64,000 bases of DNA from assembly GCF_013376005.1 (NCBI RefSeq), contig NZ_JABMJK010000005.1, positions 248,001 to 312,000 on the forward strand. The letters are read 5' to 3'. The position numbers and the translations under genes were made by a program. This document shows, piece by piece, positions 30,082 to 45,108 of this stretch (position 1 is the stretch's first letter; each line of letters begins with the position of its first letter). The notes beneath the pieces were generated by a model. It was not told where the DNA came from. It made no database searches and saw only the letters and a program-made list of their open reading frames with translations. The stretch comes from Duganella sp. SG902 (lineage in GTDB: Bacteria > Pseudomonadota > Gammaproteobacteria > Burkholderiales > Burkholderiaceae_D).

Positions 30082-30590
30082 CGGACGTTCCTTGCCAGCC
30101 GCAGCAGGCGCGAGCTGAAGTGCAGGCCGGCGCGGGCCGCCTCCACCGTATCTATGTCGAAGCGCAAGTGCTGATCCTCCTCGATCAGGGCCACCGCGCC
30201 GGCGTAGCCGTTCTTGGGTTCGTCGACGATGGCCAGGACGCCGCTGCCCAGCTCGGGCGGACGCGGGCCGCCGCCGCGCAGCACGGCCACGTCGCATTGC
30301 GCGCCCGGGCCGGCCTCGAGCACGGCGAGGCGCCGCTCGCCCACCGGCTTGCCGTGCAGCTTGCGCAGGCTTTGCCCGAGCGCGTGGCCGCCGCTGACGC
30401 ACACGGTGAGCGGCCGCGTGGCCGGCCCGGCCGAAGCCGGCCAGCTGGTGAACTGCGCGATGTTGTACACATAGGCGGCCTTGAGCGCGGCGTCGTCCGA
30501 CTGGGCGCAGGCGCAGCGGGCCAGCGCCAGCAAGGCCAGCGCCAGGCCGCGCCGCGGCCATGGCCGGCGGGGCGTCAAATCAGAACGCAT
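30078..30590 (-). CDS. YfiR family periplasmic protein
   Basis: 170 residues, with a signal peptide (about 1-29) ending ARCACAQ. The family pattern is KAAYVYNIAQFTSWP near the mature N-terminus and FDIDTVEAARAGLHFSSRLL near the C-terminus. YfiR proteins bind the periplasmic part of a diguanylate cyclase and repress it. It overlaps both neighbours: its start lies within the 3' end of the TonB receptor gene, and its stop overlaps the GGDEF-EAL start. Confidence 0.9.
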   Translation of the reverse strand: MRSDLTPRRPWPRRGLALALLALARCACAQSDDAALKAAYVYNIAQFTSWPASAGPATRPLTVCVSGGHALGQSLRKLHGKPVGERRLAVLEAGPGAQCDVAVLRGGGPRPPELGSGVLAIVDEPKNGYAGAVALIEEDQHLRFDIDTVEAARAGLHFSSRLLRLARNVR

Positions 30591-32580
30591 AGCCGATCTT
30601 GGCGACCGCGGTGCGCCCTTCGCGCGGGATCGCCTGCTGCACGAAGGCCGGGCCGGCCGGATCGGCGTAGCGGTGGTTGCCGGCGTTGTAGAAGCTGAGC
30701 GACCAGTCCAGCCCGGCCGTGCGGCGGCGCGCCGGCAGCAGGGTCAGGTTCCAGTTGCAATAGCCGGCGGTGGTGGCCTGCTCGGTCAGGCGGCGCGACA
30801 CGCACTGGCCCTCCATGCCCAGCCGCAGGGCCTCGCCCGGCAGCGGCACGGTGACGTTGAGCTTGGCCAGGTGGCGCGGCGAATTGACCAGGCGCGCGCC
30901 GTCGCCGTCGCGCGCGCGCTGCCAGGCGTAGCTGGCGCGCAGCCGGGTGCCGCCCGCGAACAGGCGCTCGGCGGCCAGCTCGATGCCGTTGGCGGAGGCG
31001 CGCTCGGTGTTGTCGAACATCAGCAGGCCGTCGTCGCGCACGATCTCGGTGATCAGGCCGGACAGGCGGTAGTGGTAGGCCGCCACCGACACCTTGCTGT
31101 AGGCGTCCGGCTGGCGCTCCCACACCAGCTCGTGGGTGGAGATCTCCTCCGCGCGCAGGCGCGGGTTGGCGGCCAGCCCGCCCTCGCCCTCGCCGACCGC
31201 GTAGTACAGCTCGTAGGCGTTGGGCGAGCGGTAGGCGGTGCCGTAGATCAGCTTGACGGTGTCGAAGGCGCTGCCCTGCCACACCAGCGCCGCGCGCGGG
31301 CTGAAGCGCTTGCCGGTGATGCTGTCGTGGTCGTAGCGCAGGCCGGCGTTGAGGATGAGCGCGCCGGTCAGGCGGATCTCGTCCTCTAGGTAGGCGCCGA
31401 CGCGATGGTCGGCGCGGTGGTCGTCCAACTTCTGCTCGCGCGGGTCGAGGTCGAAGTTGAACTGGTCGCGGCGGCGGTTGCGCTGGGCGTCGAGGCCGAT
31501 CGCCAGCTTGTGGCCGCGCAGGCCGGTCAGGGTGGCGTTGAGGTTGAGCGCGTACCACGCCGCGTGGTCGCCGTCGACGTTCTGGCGCGGCCGCTCCTGC
31601 TGGTCGGGATACCAGCCGACCCCGGTGTAATCGGCGCGGCCCCATTCGGCCCGGCTCGACAGCGCCACCTGCTCGCTGGCCGCCACGCTGTAGGACAGGC
31701 TGGCGAAGCTCTGGGTGTCGCGCGTGTAGTTGGGCGCGTTGAAGACGGCGCCGAAGGACGCGGTCGGGATGCCTTTCACGCGGTTGATGTAGCCGCTGCT
31801 GAAGGCCCAGCCGCCACGGCTGGCCTTGAGGAACGCGCCGTGCGTGCGCTGGTAGTCGAGGCCCTCGGCCAGGCCGTGGTTCTGCTCGGGCGTATCGAAT
31901 TCCGCCGCGTACAGGGCGTCGCCGCGGCGCCGCGTGGCGTTGACGGACAACAGCACGTCGGTGCCATCCTGCGCGTGGTAGCCGTAGCTGGCGCGGCCGC
32001 GCCGCTCGCCCTTGCCGCCGACCGCGAACCCGCCCTGCGGCCCGCTCATGGCGCTGCCGGCCTTGGTGATCACGTTGATCACGCCGAACAGCGCGTTCGA
32101 GCCGTACACCGCCGCGCCCGGCCCCGGCACGTACTCGATGCGCTCCACCAGGTCCATGTCGACCAGGCTGTCGCTGCCGATGGAGGCCTGGTCGTACACG
32201 CTGTCGTTGACGCGCACGCCGTCGATCAGCAGCAGGAAGCGGCTGTCGTAGTCGCCCGGCCGCAGGAAGCCGCGCGCGCCCAGGTAGTCGTAATTGCGGT
32301 CGCTCGACACGTACAGGCCCGGCAGCGTGGCCAGCGCGTCGCCCAGGGTGCGCCAGCCATGCTCGCGCACGTCCTGCGAGGTCAGCACCGCCACCGCCGA
32401 CGGCGCGTCGCTGACGCGCTGGGCGAAGCGCGAGGCCGAGGTCACCATGGTGACGTCCATCAGGCTTTCCAGCGGCATGGCGGCGAGCTCGTCCTGCCCG
32501 GACACCTCGGACGCCTGGGCGGGGCAAGACTGGACAAACAACAGGAGCAGCAAGCTGCGGAGGCGGTCGGAGGAATTCAC
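30580..32580 (-). CDS. TonB-dependent outer membrane receptor
   Basis: A 666-residue outer membrane receptor with a signal peptide, a plug domain (about 45-165, GLYVSSDRNYDYLGARGF and IEYVPGPGAAVYGSNALFGV) and a beta-barrel ending in an aromatic residue (AKIGYAF). It leads the operon with yfiR and the GGDEF-EAL gene. This suggests that ligand occupancy in the outer membrane is reported through the periplasmic YfiR to c-di-GMP turnover. No Fur box is evident. The ligand is unknown. Confidence 0.92.
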   Translation of the reverse strand: MNSSDRLRSLLLLLFVQSCPAQASEVSGQDELAAMPLESLMDVTMVTSASRFAQRVSDAPSAVAVLTSQDVREHGWRTLGDALATLPGLYVSSDRNYDYLGARGFLRPGDYDSRFLLLIDGVRVNDSVYDQASIGSDSLVDMDLVERIEYVPGPGAAVYGSNALFGVINVITKAGSAMSGPQGGFAVGGKGERRGRASYGYHAQDGTDVLLSVNATRRRGDALYAAEFDTPEQNHGLAEGLDYQRTHGAFLKASRGGWAFSSGYINRVKGIPTASFGAVFNAPNYTRDTQSFASLSYSVAASEQVALSSRAEWGRADYTGVGWYPDQQERPRQNVDGDHAAWYALNLNATLTGLRGHKLAIGLDAQRNRRRDQFNFDLDPREQKLDDHRADHRVGAYLEDEIRLTGALILNAGLRYDHDSITGKRFSPRAALVWQGSAFDTVKLIYGTAYRSPNAYELYYAVGEGEGGLAANPRLRAEEISTHELVWERQPDAYSKVSVAAYHYRLSGLITEIVRDDGLLMFDNTERASANGIELAAERLFAGGTRLRASYAWQRARDGDGARLVNSPRHLAKLNVTVPLPGEALRLGMEGQCVSRRLTEQATTAGYCNWNLTLLPARRRTAGLDWSLSFYNAGNHRYADPAGPAFVQQAIPREGRTAVAKIGYAF

Positions 32581-32758
32581 AATCTGGCTTGAGAAACATT
32601 GGCTTATGGAAAAGCATGTTACCCGCTGCCGACCCTGAAAACGCCGTTCTGTAACATTTTACAAACGTAGTTGTGCGCCGTTGCAACAGTGATGAGTAGT
32701 TGACCACTGGAAATTCCGTGGCTACACTAACCTGTTAGAAAAAAATTAATTTCCATCC

Positions 32759-35700
32759 ATGCGCTCCACTCCAGTTGCCCTCGCGGCCTTGATACCCGTC
32801 ATTGTTATCGCCGCACCTGCCGCCAAACTTGCCACGGAAGCGGCCGGCTTTAGCCGCAACGCGGTTCTGCCCAAATGGGCGGCGCCGCTGGCGGAAATCC
32901 CGCCCAGCGAGCGTACCGATCCGGTGGTGATTCGCCTCAACGAAACACAGTCACTGGTCGGGGCCAGCTCCGCCACGTTGTACAACCGCGCCATCCAGGT
33001 CAACGATTCGAGCGAATTGGGCGCCATCGGCCAGTATGCGCTCAGCTATTTTGCGCAGTACCAGAAGCTGGTGCTGCACCGGGTCATGATTTTGCGCGGT
33101 GCGCAGCGCATTGACCGCACCGCCAGCGTCCAGATCCGCCCATTGCAGCGCGAGACCAGCATCGAAAGCGGGATGCTGGGCGGGGCCACGACCCTGCAAT
33201 TGCTGTTGGACGATGTGCGCATTGGCGATACGTTGTGGATCAGTTACACCGTCGAGGGTGAAAATCCGGTGTTTGGCAAACAGTGGGCCAGCGACTACAA
33301 CTGGGACGCCGGCATGCCGGTGGAGTTGCGCCGGGTCACCATTACGCATCCGCGCAACCGCCCGCTGCAATGGCGTCAGCTGGGCGATTTTCACAGCGCC
33401 AGGATTGAGCCGCAAATTGAGCAGCTCGGCGAGATGACACGCATGCGCTTTGAAGGCCGCGCGCTGGATGCGGTGGAGGGCGAACCATCGGTGCCGTCCG
33501 ATTACCTGCCGGCGCGCGTGCTGCAGGTCACTGAATACCGTGACTGGAGTGAGGTGGCGCAGTGGGCGAACGGTCTGTTCCCCAAGCTGCCTGCCAGCCC
33601 GGCCCTCAAAACCCTGGCGCAGCAGTTTGCCGCCGAGGCCGATCCGCAGGCGCGTGCCGCCGCCGCGCTGCACTGGGTGCAGAATGAGATCCGCTATTTC
33701 AGCGTCTCGATCGGGGAGAATTCACATCGCCCCCAAGCGCCGGACGTGGTGCTGCAGCGGCGCTACGGTGACTGCAAGGACAAGAGCTACTTGCTGGTAA
33801 GCTTGCTGCGTGAACTCGGTGTACAAGCACAACCGGTGCTGTTGTCGGCCACTGCGCCCAGGCTGGCGGCCAAGCTGCTGCCCTCGCCCAGTTGGTTCAA
33901 CCACGTGATCGTGCAAATCAGCATTGATGGCCGAGATTACTTTGTGGACCCGACCCGCATCAACCAGCCGGAACCGCTGGCCGCCATGCCGATCGCCTTC
34001 CCCGGAGGCCAGGTGCTGCCGGTGGATGCGGCCGCGCGGGGCCTGTCCACTATTCCCGAGCGCAGTGACAGCCTGCCGACCTTTGAGCACAACGAAGAAA
34101 TCACCATTGCCGATTTCAGCGGCGCCGCCATCCTGGTCACGCGCGACGTCTACCGCAGTACCTATGCCGACGGCATGCGCACCTATTACACGCGCCTGTC
34201 GGTCAACGAGCAAAAGAAGAGCGTGCTGTCCAGGTACGAGAAGCTATATCCGGGGGTGAGCCTGGACGGCGTGCCGGAATACCGCGACGTGGTCGCCGAC
34301 AACCGTGTCGAAGTCATCAGCCGCTACAAGCTGCCGAAAGCGGTAGTCGTCAAGGACAAGCGCTATCAGGTGCAGTTCAATAGCCAGATACTGGACGGTA
34401 CGCTGGGCATTCCGTCCAAGCTGGTGCGCAATTTCCCGTTTGAGCTGGCCGGCGGCCGCTACAGCGGCCGTTACCGCCTGCGGGTGCACTGGCCGGAGCA
34501 GGTGCGGCGCAACGACCCGCGCCACGTCAAGATGCTGGACAACCCCTACTTCCAGGCGCGCGAAGAATTCTCCCTGCGCGGCAGCGACATGGATTACCTG
34601 GTGGATTTTCGCCTCAAGCAGCGCAGCGTGCCGGCTGCCGAATTGCCGGCGCTGGAGGAGCAATCCAAGCTGTTGCAGGAGTACGCGGAAGGCAATGTGC
34701 GGATAGAGGAAGCGTCGGTTGTCGAGCCCAAGCTGCAGACCTATTCCATGCGTGACCTGGAAAGCCTGTCCGACAGTTATGCGGTGGTGGAGCGTAGCGC
34801 GCAACTGAAGGCTAAAAAAGACGCCGAGATTTCTTTGACCGACGCTTGCGACTACGTCAACCACCAGTATGGGCTGGAGGAATTCGTGAACGCCGAGGCC
34901 ATCACCCTTGGCCTGCGGCTGGAAAAGCGCGTGACCGGCGCCCCTGCACAGGCAGGCATGGGTGCCTGCCTGGCCGAGCTGTGGTTCGCGCGCGGCAAAC
35001 CGCAGGCGGCGATCGATGCGCTGGCCGCCGATCCGCTGAAAAACGATGCCAGTCCTTTACTGCATGAGCTGGCTTGGGCGCAGTTCTACACCGGTGACCG
35101 TGTGGCGGCTGTGGCCACCATGGCGCGCTATCGGGCCGCGCGCGAATTGGCCGCCGGCGGCATGATCGATGCCGCCGATGCCGCCAGTCAGATCGCCCTG
35201 CTGCAGCGCGCCGGCCAGCCGTTGCCGCCGGCGCTGGAGCAATTTGCGCGCGAGTTGCCGGATGGCCCCTGGCCGCGGCCGGTGCTGGCAATGCAGCTGG
35301 GCCTGTTGACGCCGGAACAGTTGCTGCAGCAAGCCGAGGCCATGCGGCGCGACAGCAAGGCGCTGGCGCTGAACGAGGCGTGGTTCTACATCGGCCAGCA
35401 GCGTCTGCTGGCCGGCGACCGGCCAGGCGCGCTTGCGGCGTTCCGCTGGCTCAACGGCAACGGCTTGCGCAACCATCTGTTGCAACGCCAGGCGCAGCGC
35501 GAGATCAATCTCGACTTCCGCAGCGACCGCCACGCGGACGCCGGCATGAAAGCCATGCTGAACAAGGATTACGCCGGCGCGGCGGCGGCCTGGCGCGAAG
35601 GCGCCGCAGCCGGCAACGCCAGCAGCCAGCATGGCTTGGCATTGCTGGCGATAAGCGGCCAGGGCATGCCGCGGTCGCTGGAGCAGGCGCGTCATTGGGT

Positions 35701-38104
35701 CCAGCAGGCGGCTGACCAGGGCAACGCGGAATCGCAAGCGCTGCTGGGCCTGATGATGCTGTATGGCGAAGGCGGGGCGAAAGACAGCGCCAAGGGCCTG
35801 GAGCTGCTGGGCGCGGCCGGCGCCAAGGGCGACGCCAAGGCCCAGTACGAACTGGGATGGCGCTATCGCTGGGGGGATGGCGTCAAGCAGGACTACGCCC
35901 AGGCGCTGCGGTGGCTGCAACAGGCTGCCGATCAGGGGCACGACGGCGCCATGGCCCAGCTGGGGGCGATGTACCGCCATGCCGAAGGCGTGGCCAAGGA
36001 TTACACCCAGGCGGCATTCTGGAACCAGCGCGGTGCCATGCACGGCAACGCCCATGCCGCCTACAACCTGGGGCTGGCGGCGCAATATGGCGAAGGCCTG
36101 GAAAAAGACGAAGCGCGCGCTGCCATCCTGTTCCGCGCGGCAGCCGAGCGCGGCTACAGCGATGCGGCGGTGGAACTGGGCCTCATGTATGAAACGGGAC
36201 AGGGCGTGGCGCAGAGCTATGCCGAGGCGCTGTCGTGGTATCGCCGCGCCGCCGAGCAGGGCAATATGTACGGCCAGAAGAATCTCGGCAATTTTTACCA
36301 GTACGGGCGCGGCGTCGGGCGCGATCTGGACATGGCCGAGCGCTATCTGCTTCAGGCCGCCGAGCAAGGACACCGCAGCGCCATGACTGCGCTTGGCTAT
36401 CTGTACGACAGGCAGCGTCAGCGCCCGGAGCTGGCCATCCCGTGGTACGAGAAAGCGGCGGCGCAACGCCAGCCTGACGCCGAGTTCAACCTGGCCCTTG
36501 CCTACGAACAGGGGCGCGGCGTCCAGGCCGATCCGGTCAAGGCGCTGGAATGGTATCGCCGTGCGGCCGAGGACGGCGACCTGGATGCCCAGTACGCGCT
36601 GGCGCAAGCGCTGTTTTATGGCGATAACATCGCGCAGGATCAGGCGGAAGCGGCCGTGTGGTACGCCAAGTCCGCCGCCCAGGGGCTGGCGTCGGCGCAG
36701 GGCAAGCTCGGTGAAATCCTGCTGTTTGGCTGGGGCGTGCCGGCCGACAAGTCCAAGGCGGTGACGCTGCTGCAGCAAGCGGCCGGGCAGCAATGGCGTG
36801 ACGCCTATGTTGCGCTTGGCCATGCTTATGAGGCCGGCCTGGGCGTGCCCGCCGATAAGGCGCAAGCCATCGTCTGGTATGAAAAAGCGCCGGATGTGTT
36901 GAAGGCGCAGGTGCGCCTGGGTTTGCTGTACCAGCAGAGCGGACAGCAGGCGGAACGTGCCCGCCAGCTGCTGCAGCAAGCCGATGCGCAGAGCTTGCCG
37001 GCCGGCTTCGCCAGCCTGGGTCGCATCTACCGCTCGGCCGGCGACAAGACCAGGGCCGAGTGGGCCTACACGCGCGGGTTGGAAATGGCTGAGCGCGACC
37101 CGGCCACCCAGGAGGCCTACCTGCGCGAATACCTTGCGGTGGTCGCCGAATTTTATCAGTCCATCTACCAGTTCGAGAAAGCCGAGGTGCTGCAGCGCCG
37201 CCAGCTGGTCCTGACAGAAAAGCTGTACGACGCGAAGTCGCCCGAACTGATGCGCGATGTGGAAGAGCTGGGCGATCTTTACCAGAACCTGGGCCGCTAC
37301 GCCGACGCCGAGGCGTTTTACCTGCGCGTGCTGGCGCTGAAGGAATCCGTCTATGGTGCGCGCAGTAAAGAGATGGCGGCCATGCTCGACAGCATCGGCG
37401 GCCTGTACGCCGTCGCTGAACAGTTCGACAAAGCAGTCGACTACACGCGCCGCGCGCTGGCGTTGAACGAGGCGATGGATGATCCGGCATTGCAAGCCAC
37501 GTTGCGTCATCTGGCAGGGGTGATGCTGCGCAAGGAGAACTATGCCGAGGCGGAACGACTGTTACAGCGCTCGCTCGCGGTCCAGAAAACCCGGCCCGGC
37601 AACGAACGCATCGAGGCAGCCACCCTGAACACGCTTGGCGTGGTCTATGACAAGCTACGCGACTATGACAAGGCCAGCGAGGCCATGGAACGCGCGCGGG
37701 CATTGAAGGGCAAAACCGGTGAGCAGGATGGGCTGAGCCAGGCCGCGTTTGCGTGCAACCTGGCCAGCATCCGCATCGGTCAGCAACGCTACGCCGAGGC
37801 TGAGGCGCTATTGCAGGAGTCGTGGACGCTGCGTACGCGCGTGCTGGGCGATGACCATCATGAGCTGTCCTATGTCCTGTACGCGCAGGGCCGGCTTTAC
37901 AGAGGACAGCAGCAATATGCCAAGGCGGCAGCGGCCCTGCAACAGGCGTTGAAGCTGCGCGAGAGCACGCCGCTATATGGCGCCACCGACGTGGCCGAGA
38001 TTTTGCTGGAGCTGGGCGAGGTCTATCGCCTGCAGGGCCAGACCGCGCAGGCCGAACCGCTGCTGGCGCGCGCCCGCGATCTGCGCGCGCACATCCAGCT
38101 CTAG
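32759..38104 (+). CDS. Giant DUF3857 / transglutaminase-like / Sel1 / TPR repeat protein
   Basis: 1781 residues. After a short hydrophobic N-terminus comes a DUF3857 domain (about 60-260), then a transglutaminase-like domain (about 270-400) with Cys near 339 ([11 protein letters not shown]), His in WFNHVIV and Asp in YFVDPT, a complete triad. A long linker leads to about a dozen Sel1-like repeats (about 930-1395, each like [19 protein letters not shown]) and then TPR repeats to the end. It is probably envelope-located and binds protein partners. The substrate is unknown. The stop overlaps the convergent hydroxylase gene by four bases. Confidence 0.88.
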   Translation: MRSTPVALAALIPVIVIAAPAAKLATEAAGFSRNAVLPKWAAPLAEIPPSERTDPVVIRLNETQSLVGASSATLYNRAIQVNDSSELGAIGQYALSYFAQYQKLVLHRVMILRGAQRIDRTASVQIRPLQRETSIESGMLGGATTLQLLLDDVRIGDTLWISYTVEGENPVFGKQWASDYNWDAGMPVELRRVTITHPRNRPLQWRQLGDFHSARIEPQIEQLGEMTRMRFEGRALDAVEGEPSVPSDYLPARVLQVTEYRDWSEVAQWANGLFPKLPASPALKTLAQQFAAEADPQARAAAALHWVQNEIRYFSVSIGENSHRPQAPDVVLQRRYGDCKDKSYLLVSLLRELGVQAQPVLLSATAPRLAAKLLPSPSWFNHVIVQISIDGRDYFVDPTRINQPEPLAAMPIAFPGGQVLPVDAAARGLSTIPERSDSLPTFEHNEEITIADFSGAAILVTRDVYRSTYADGMRTYYTRLSVNEQKKSVLSRYEKLYPGVSLDGVPEYRDVVADNRVEVISRYKLPKAVVVKDKRYQVQFNSQILDGTLGIPSKLVRNFPFELAGGRYSGRYRLRVHWPEQVRRNDPRHVKMLDNPYFQAREEFSLRGSDMDYLVDFRLKQRSVPAAELPALEEQSKLLQEYAEGNVRIEEASVVEPKLQTYSMRDLESLSDSYAVVERSAQLKAKKDAEISLTDACDYVNHQYGLEEFVNAEAITLGLRLEKRVTGAPAQAGMGACLAELWFARGKPQAAIDALAADPLKNDASPLLHELAWAQFYTGDRVAAVATMARYRAARELAAGGMIDAADAASQIALLQRAGQPLPPALEQFARELPDGPWPRPVLAMQLGLLTPEQLLQQAEAMRRDSKALALNEAWFYIGQQRLLAGDRPGALAAFRWLNGNGLRNHLLQRQAQREINLDFRSDRHADAGMKAMLNKDYAGAAAAWREGAAAGNASSQHGLALLAISGQGMPRSLEQARHWVQQAADQGNAESQALLGLMMLYGEGGAKDSAKGLELLGAAGAKGDAKAQYELGWRYRWGDGVKQDYAQALRWLQQAADQGHDGAMAQLGAMYRHAEGVAKDYTQAAFWNQRGAMHGNAHAAYNLGLAAQYGEGLEKDEARAAILFRAAAERGYSDAAVELGLMYETGQGVAQSYAEALSWYRRAAEQGNMYGQKNLGNFYQYGRGVGRDLDMAERYLLQAAEQGHRSAMTALGYLYDRQRQRPELAIPWYEKAAAQRQPDAEFNLALAYEQGRGVQADPVKALEWYRRAAEDGDLDAQYALAQALFYGDNIAQDQAEAAVWYAKSAAQGLASAQGKLGEILLFGWGVPADKSKAVTLLQQAAGQQWRDAYVALGHAYEAGLGVPADKAQAIVWYEKAPDVLKAQVRLGLLYQQSGQQAERARQLLQQADAQSLPAGFASLGRIYRSAGDKTRAEWAYTRGLEMAERDPATQEAYLREYLAVVAEFYQSIYQFEKAEVLQRRQLVLTEKLYDAKSPELMRDVEELGDLYQNLGRYADAEAFYLRVLALKESVYGARSKEMAAMLDSIGGLYAVAEQFDKAVDYTRRALALNEAMDDPALQATLRHLAGVMLRKENYAEAERLLQRSLAVQKTRPGNERIEAATLNTLGVVYDKLRDYDKASEAMERARALKGKTGEQDGLSQAAFACNLASIRIGQQRYAEAEALLQESWTLRTRVLGDDHHELSYVLYAQGRLYRGQQQYAKAAAALQQALKLRESTPLYGATDVAEILLELGEVYRLQGQTAQAEPLLARARDLRAHIQL

Positions 38105-38781
38105 ACCTCGCTCCACTGGCGCAGCAGGTTGTGGTAGTGGCCGGTCAGGCCGACCATTTCCGGGCTGTCGCCGACGCGCGCGCGCAGGCTCTGGATGTTC
38201 TGGTCCAGCTCCAGCAGCATGCCGCGGCGCAGGTCGTCGCGCACCATGCTTTGCGTCCAGAAGAACGAGCAGACGCGGGCGCCGCGCGTGACCGGCTCGA
38301 CCCGATGGATGCTGGTCGAGGGGTACAGGATCAGGTCGCCGGCCGGCAGCTTGACCTCGTGCTCGCCGTACTGGTCGGTGACGATCAGCTCGCCGCCGTC
38401 GTATTCGTCCGGGTCGCTCAGGAACAGCGTGCTCGAGACGTCGGTGCGCACCCACTCCCCGCTGCCGGGGATGCGGCGCATCGAGCCGTCCACGTGGGCG
38501 CCGTAGTGCTCGCCGCCGGCGTAGCGGTTGAACAGCGGCGGGATGGTGCGCAGCGGCAGCGCGGCGGCGAAGAACAGCGGGTTGTCCGCCAGCGCCGCCA
38601 GGATGATCTGGCCCAGCTCCAGCGCCAGCGGCGCGGTTTCCGGCAGCTGGCGGTTCTGCTTGACCTTGGCGCCCTGCTCGCCCACGGTGGCGCGCCCGTC
38701 CACCCATTGCGATTGGTCCAGCCGGCGGCGCATGTCGGCCACCTGGTCGCGCGTCAGTACGCCGGGGATGTGCAGCATCAT
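38101..38781 (-). CDS. piuC: PKHD-type Fe(II)/2-oxoglutarate hydroxylase (PiuC/YbiX family)
   Basis: 226 residues. The iron ligands appear as [11 protein letters not shown] (HxD) and [14 protein letters not shown] (His and the 2-oxoglutarate Arg). GAGGAG precedes the ATG pair at 38776-38781. It follows the siderophore receptor gene on the same strand, the usual piuA-piuC / fiu-ybiX arrangement, although a terminator stands between them. The substrate is not known. The family is linked to catecholate siderophore uptake. Confidence 0.92.
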   Translation of the reverse strand: MMLHIPGVLTRDQVADMRRRLDQSQWVDGRATVGEQGAKVKQNRQLPETAPLALELGQIILAALADNPLFFAAALPLRTIPPLFNRYAGGEHYGAHVDGSMRRIPGSGEWVRTDVSSTLFLSDPDEYDGGELIVTDQYGEHEVKLPAGDLILYPSTSIHRVEPVTRGARVCSFFWTQSMVRDDLRRGMLLELDQNIQSLRARVGDSPEMVGLTGHYHNLLRQWSEV

Positions 38782-38801
38782 GATGAAACTCTCCTCAAAG
38801 T

Positions 38802-38828
38802 AAAAAGCCCCGCCGGTAAGGGCGGGGC
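38802..38828 (-). terminator. Rho-independent terminator of the siderophore receptor gene
   Basis: On the minus strand the stem GCCCCGCC/GGCGGGGC (38807-38814 with 38821-38828) is followed by five T (38802-38806). It separates the receptor gene from the hydroxylase gene, so the hydroxylase is read by partial read-through or its own promoter. Confidence 0.85.
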
Positions 38829-38854
38829 CAGCGATCCGGAACCGGGACCGGTGC

Positions 38855-41221
38855 TTAGAACTTGAAGTTGGCCGTCAGACTGCCCGAACGCGGTGTGCCC
38901 GGGGTGTAACGATAACCCGACTTGTTGATCGCTTGCACGTATTCTTTGTCGGCCAGGTTGTAGACGTTCAGGCGCAGGTCGACGTGCTTGTTGATCGGGT
39001 AGGACGCCATGGCGTCGAACACCCAGTACGAGTTGGCGTATTTCGGCGTGCCGACGGCGCCGTCGGTGCCGCGCGCCAGCTTGTCGCTGAAGCGCGCGCC
39101 GCCGCCGATCTGCAGGCCGAACGGCAGGGTGTACGAGGTCCACGCGGTGAACGATTGCTTAGGCGTGTAGGTCAGCTGGTTGTCGCCGCTGGCGGTCACC
39201 ACCTTGCCCGACTCGACCTTGGTTTTCTGGTGCACATAGCCGGCGCTGACCAGCCACTTCGGCAGGATCTCGCCGGTGATGCTCAGCTCGATACCCTTCA
39301 CGCGCTTCTTGCCGGTCTGGTAGTACTTGGCATCGACCGGATCCTGCTCCACTTCGTTTTTCACCTCGGTGCGGAACAAGGCGCCCGACAGCGACAGTTT
39401 CTGGCCCAGCAGATCCCACTTGGTGCCCAGCTCGTAGTTGGTGGTTTCCTGCGGATCGAACTTCGGATTGGCGGCGCTGCTGTCCGAGGTGCTCAGGGAG
39501 AAGGTGGTGCCGCCCGGCGGCGCTTTCGACGACGCCACCAGCGCGTACACGCTGCTGTCCTTGGTCGGCTTGTACAGGGCCGACAGTTTGCCGTTGACCA
39601 GGTTGTCCGAGGCTTCGATGTTGCTGGCCACCAGGGTGCCGACCGGAATCACTTGCGGCGTGGTGGCGGCCTGCACGGTGGTGGCGTTGTAGGTGGTGTT
39701 GTAGTGGTCGATCCGCACGCCGCCGTTGAAGATCCACTGCTCGCCGTACTTGATGGTGTCGAACACGTACACGCTCTGGGTGTTGGTGGTGCCCTCGGAG
39801 CGGCCGCCGTTGCGCTTCAGGTTGACCTGGGCGCTGGTGATCGGCGTGTGCGGGTTCGGGTAGTAGATGCTGGTCGCCGGCAGGCCGGCGGTGGCGGCCG
39901 GCGCGGTGTTGGCGTAGGTGTAGTTGGTCTGCTTCTCGTTGGTCAGCTCGACGCCGCCCACCACGGTGTGCTTGAGCGCGCCAGTGGTGAAGTCGGCGGT
40001 CAGGGTGGTCTGGTTGGTCAGGATCTCGTTGAGCTGATCCTTGGTGGTCAGGTTGGTGCGCGCCATGGTCCAGTTGGCCGGATTGGTGCTGGCGGTGTTG
40101 GCGTTCAGGTTGGTGTTGCTGGCCATGAACGAGGTCAGCAGGTAGTCCTGCTTGGTCTTGCCGTAGCGGGTGGTGTTGACCAGCTTGGCGCCGCCGGCGA
40201 AGTCGTGCTCGACCTTGACGGTGGCCATGTCGGCCTTGACGTTGTCGTGGTCCAGCACCGAGCCGTAGAAGTTCTTCGGATTGACCGGCGCCGCGCCCGC
40301 CATGAAGGCGAAGCTCTTGGCCGGCTTGGCCGGGGTGGTGGCGGTGGCCGGCACGGCGGCGATGTCGGCCGGCGGGGTCCAGCCCGGCAGGCCGATGGTC
40401 AGCACGCCGCCGTCGGGAATATTGTCCTGCTTGACGTGGAAGTAGTTCAGGTAGACCCGGGTGGTCGAGTTCAGGCCGAACGCCACCGATGGCGCCACGC
40501 CCCAGCGCTTGTTCTTGACGAAGTCGCGGCCCGGGTTCTCGCTGTCCTGGTCCAGCAGGTTGAGGCGGAAGGCGGTGCCGCTGTCGGCGTCGATCACGGT
40601 GTTGATGTCGGCGGTGGCGCGGCGCTGCTTGCCGCTGCCGTAGGTGGCCGAGCCGCTGTAGGCGTTTTCCAGCAGCGGTTGTTTGCTGACCAGGTTGATC
40701 GAGCCGGTCGGCGAGGAGCGGCCGTTGTCGGTGCCGGCCGGGCCTTTCAGCACGTCGATCTGTTCGATGTTGAAGGTGTCGCGCGAGATCGAGCCGACGT
40801 CGCGCACGCCGTCCACGTAGATGCTGCTGGAGGCGTCGAAGCCGCGCATGTAGATGGCGTCGCCGGTGTTGGTGTTGCCGTTCTCGCCGAGGAAGAAGGC
40901 GCCCACGCCCGGGGTGTTGCGCAGCGCCTCGGTCAGCGTGGTGGCGCCTTGCTGCTCGATCAGTTCCTTCTTGATCACGGTCAGGGTCTGGGCGGTGTCC
41001 ACCAGCTTTTCGGTGTACTTGGCGGAAGAGGCACGTTCGGCTTTGAAGTCGTTCTCGCGGCTGCCGTTGACCTGCACTTCCTGCAGGGTCTGCGGCTTGT
41101 CGGCGGCGTCCGGCGCGTCGGCGGCGTGGGCGGCCACCGGCAGCAGCATTGCGGCCAGCGCCGCGCTCATGTGTTGGTTGAGGCGCGTCTGCGCATGTTT
41201 GCGACTTTTAATCATTGCCAT
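38855..41221 (-). CDS. TonB-dependent siderophore receptor (PiuA/Fiu-like)
   Basis: 788-residue outer membrane receptor for an iron-siderophore, probably a catecholate. Signal peptide ending LLPVAAHAA, TonB box region after it, plug with [20 protein letters not shown] and [20 protein letters not shown], and a barrel ending [10 protein letters not shown]. The ATG at 41221 (or 41215) gives a normal signal peptide. Starting at 41305 would add an implausible AT-rich leader. A Fur box lies upstream and a PKHD hydroxylase gene downstream. Confidence 0.92.
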   Translation of the reverse strand: MAMIKSRKHAQTRLNQHMSAALAAMLLPVAAHAADAPDAADKPQTLQEVQVNGSRENDFKAERASSAKYTEKLVDTAQTLTVIKKELIEQQGATTLTEALRNTPGVGAFFLGENGNTNTGDAIYMRGFDASSSIYVDGVRDVGSISRDTFNIEQIDVLKGPAGTDNGRSSPTGSINLVSKQPLLENAYSGSATYGSGKQRRATADINTVIDADSGTAFRLNLLDQDSENPGRDFVKNKRWGVAPSVAFGLNSTTRVYLNYFHVKQDNIPDGGVLTIGLPGWTPPADIAAVPATATTPAKPAKSFAFMAGAAPVNPKNFYGSVLDHDNVKADMATVKVEHDFAGGAKLVNTTRYGKTKQDYLLTSFMASNTNLNANTASTNPANWTMARTNLTTKDQLNEILTNQTTLTADFTTGALKHTVVGGVELTNEKQTNYTYANTAPAATAGLPATSIYYPNPHTPITSAQVNLKRNGGRSEGTTNTQSVYVFDTIKYGEQWIFNGGVRIDHYNTTYNATTVQAATTPQVIPVGTLVASNIEASDNLVNGKLSALYKPTKDSSVYALVASSKAPPGGTTFSLSTSDSSAANPKFDPQETTNYELGTKWDLLGQKLSLSGALFRTEVKNEVEQDPVDAKYYQTGKKRVKGIELSITGEILPKWLVSAGYVHQKTKVESGKVVTASGDNQLTYTPKQSFTAWTSYTLPFGLQIGGGARFSDKLARGTDGAVGTPKYANSYWVFDAMASYPINKHVDLRLNVYNLADKEYVQAINKSGYRYTPGTPRSGSLTANFKF

Positions 41222-41285
41222 GTGCTTTCTGATAAGGAAACGGTAAAAATATTGGGAAATATTGTAACAATAAAATACCGTATCG

Positions 41286-41305
41286 TAAATGCGAATTATT
41301 ATCAA
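41286..41305 (-). promoter_or_regulatory. Fur box of the siderophore receptor gene
   Basis: On the minus strand TTGATAATAATTCGCATTTA, close to the Fur consensus GATAATGATAATCATTATC, lies 65-84 bases before the start codon in an AT-rich leader. It predicts iron repression. Confidence 0.7.
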
Positions 41306-41375
41306 TATGATTTAAAGACGCGCCCCGGGCGTGGAAAAGCGTTGCGTAAACGCTCAACGGGCGGGGATGGCGGGG

Positions 41376-44993
<3,618 letters not shown>

Positions 44994-45055
44994 ATCATCC
45001 TTGTTAGAGGGGGCTGGATCGATTCTCCTATCAAAGGCTTACCTTGGCAAGAAAG

Positions 45056-45090
45056 AAAAAGCCAGCGTGCTCGAGGCGCGCTGGCTTTTT
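45056..45090. terminator. Bidirectional terminator after the alpha/beta hydrolase gene
   Basis: Stem GCCAGCG (45061-45067) / CGCTGGC (45079-45085) flanked by A5 and T5, able to end transcripts from either side. It serves the minus-strand hydrolase gene. Confidence 0.85.
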
Positions 45091-45108
45091 GCAAGGGATG
45101 AAACGGGA

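Noticed and set aside
28087..30174. A 695-codon plus-strand frame opposite the GGDEF-EAL gene
   Set aside because: Composition of antisense frames, and it conflicts with a fully supported gene.
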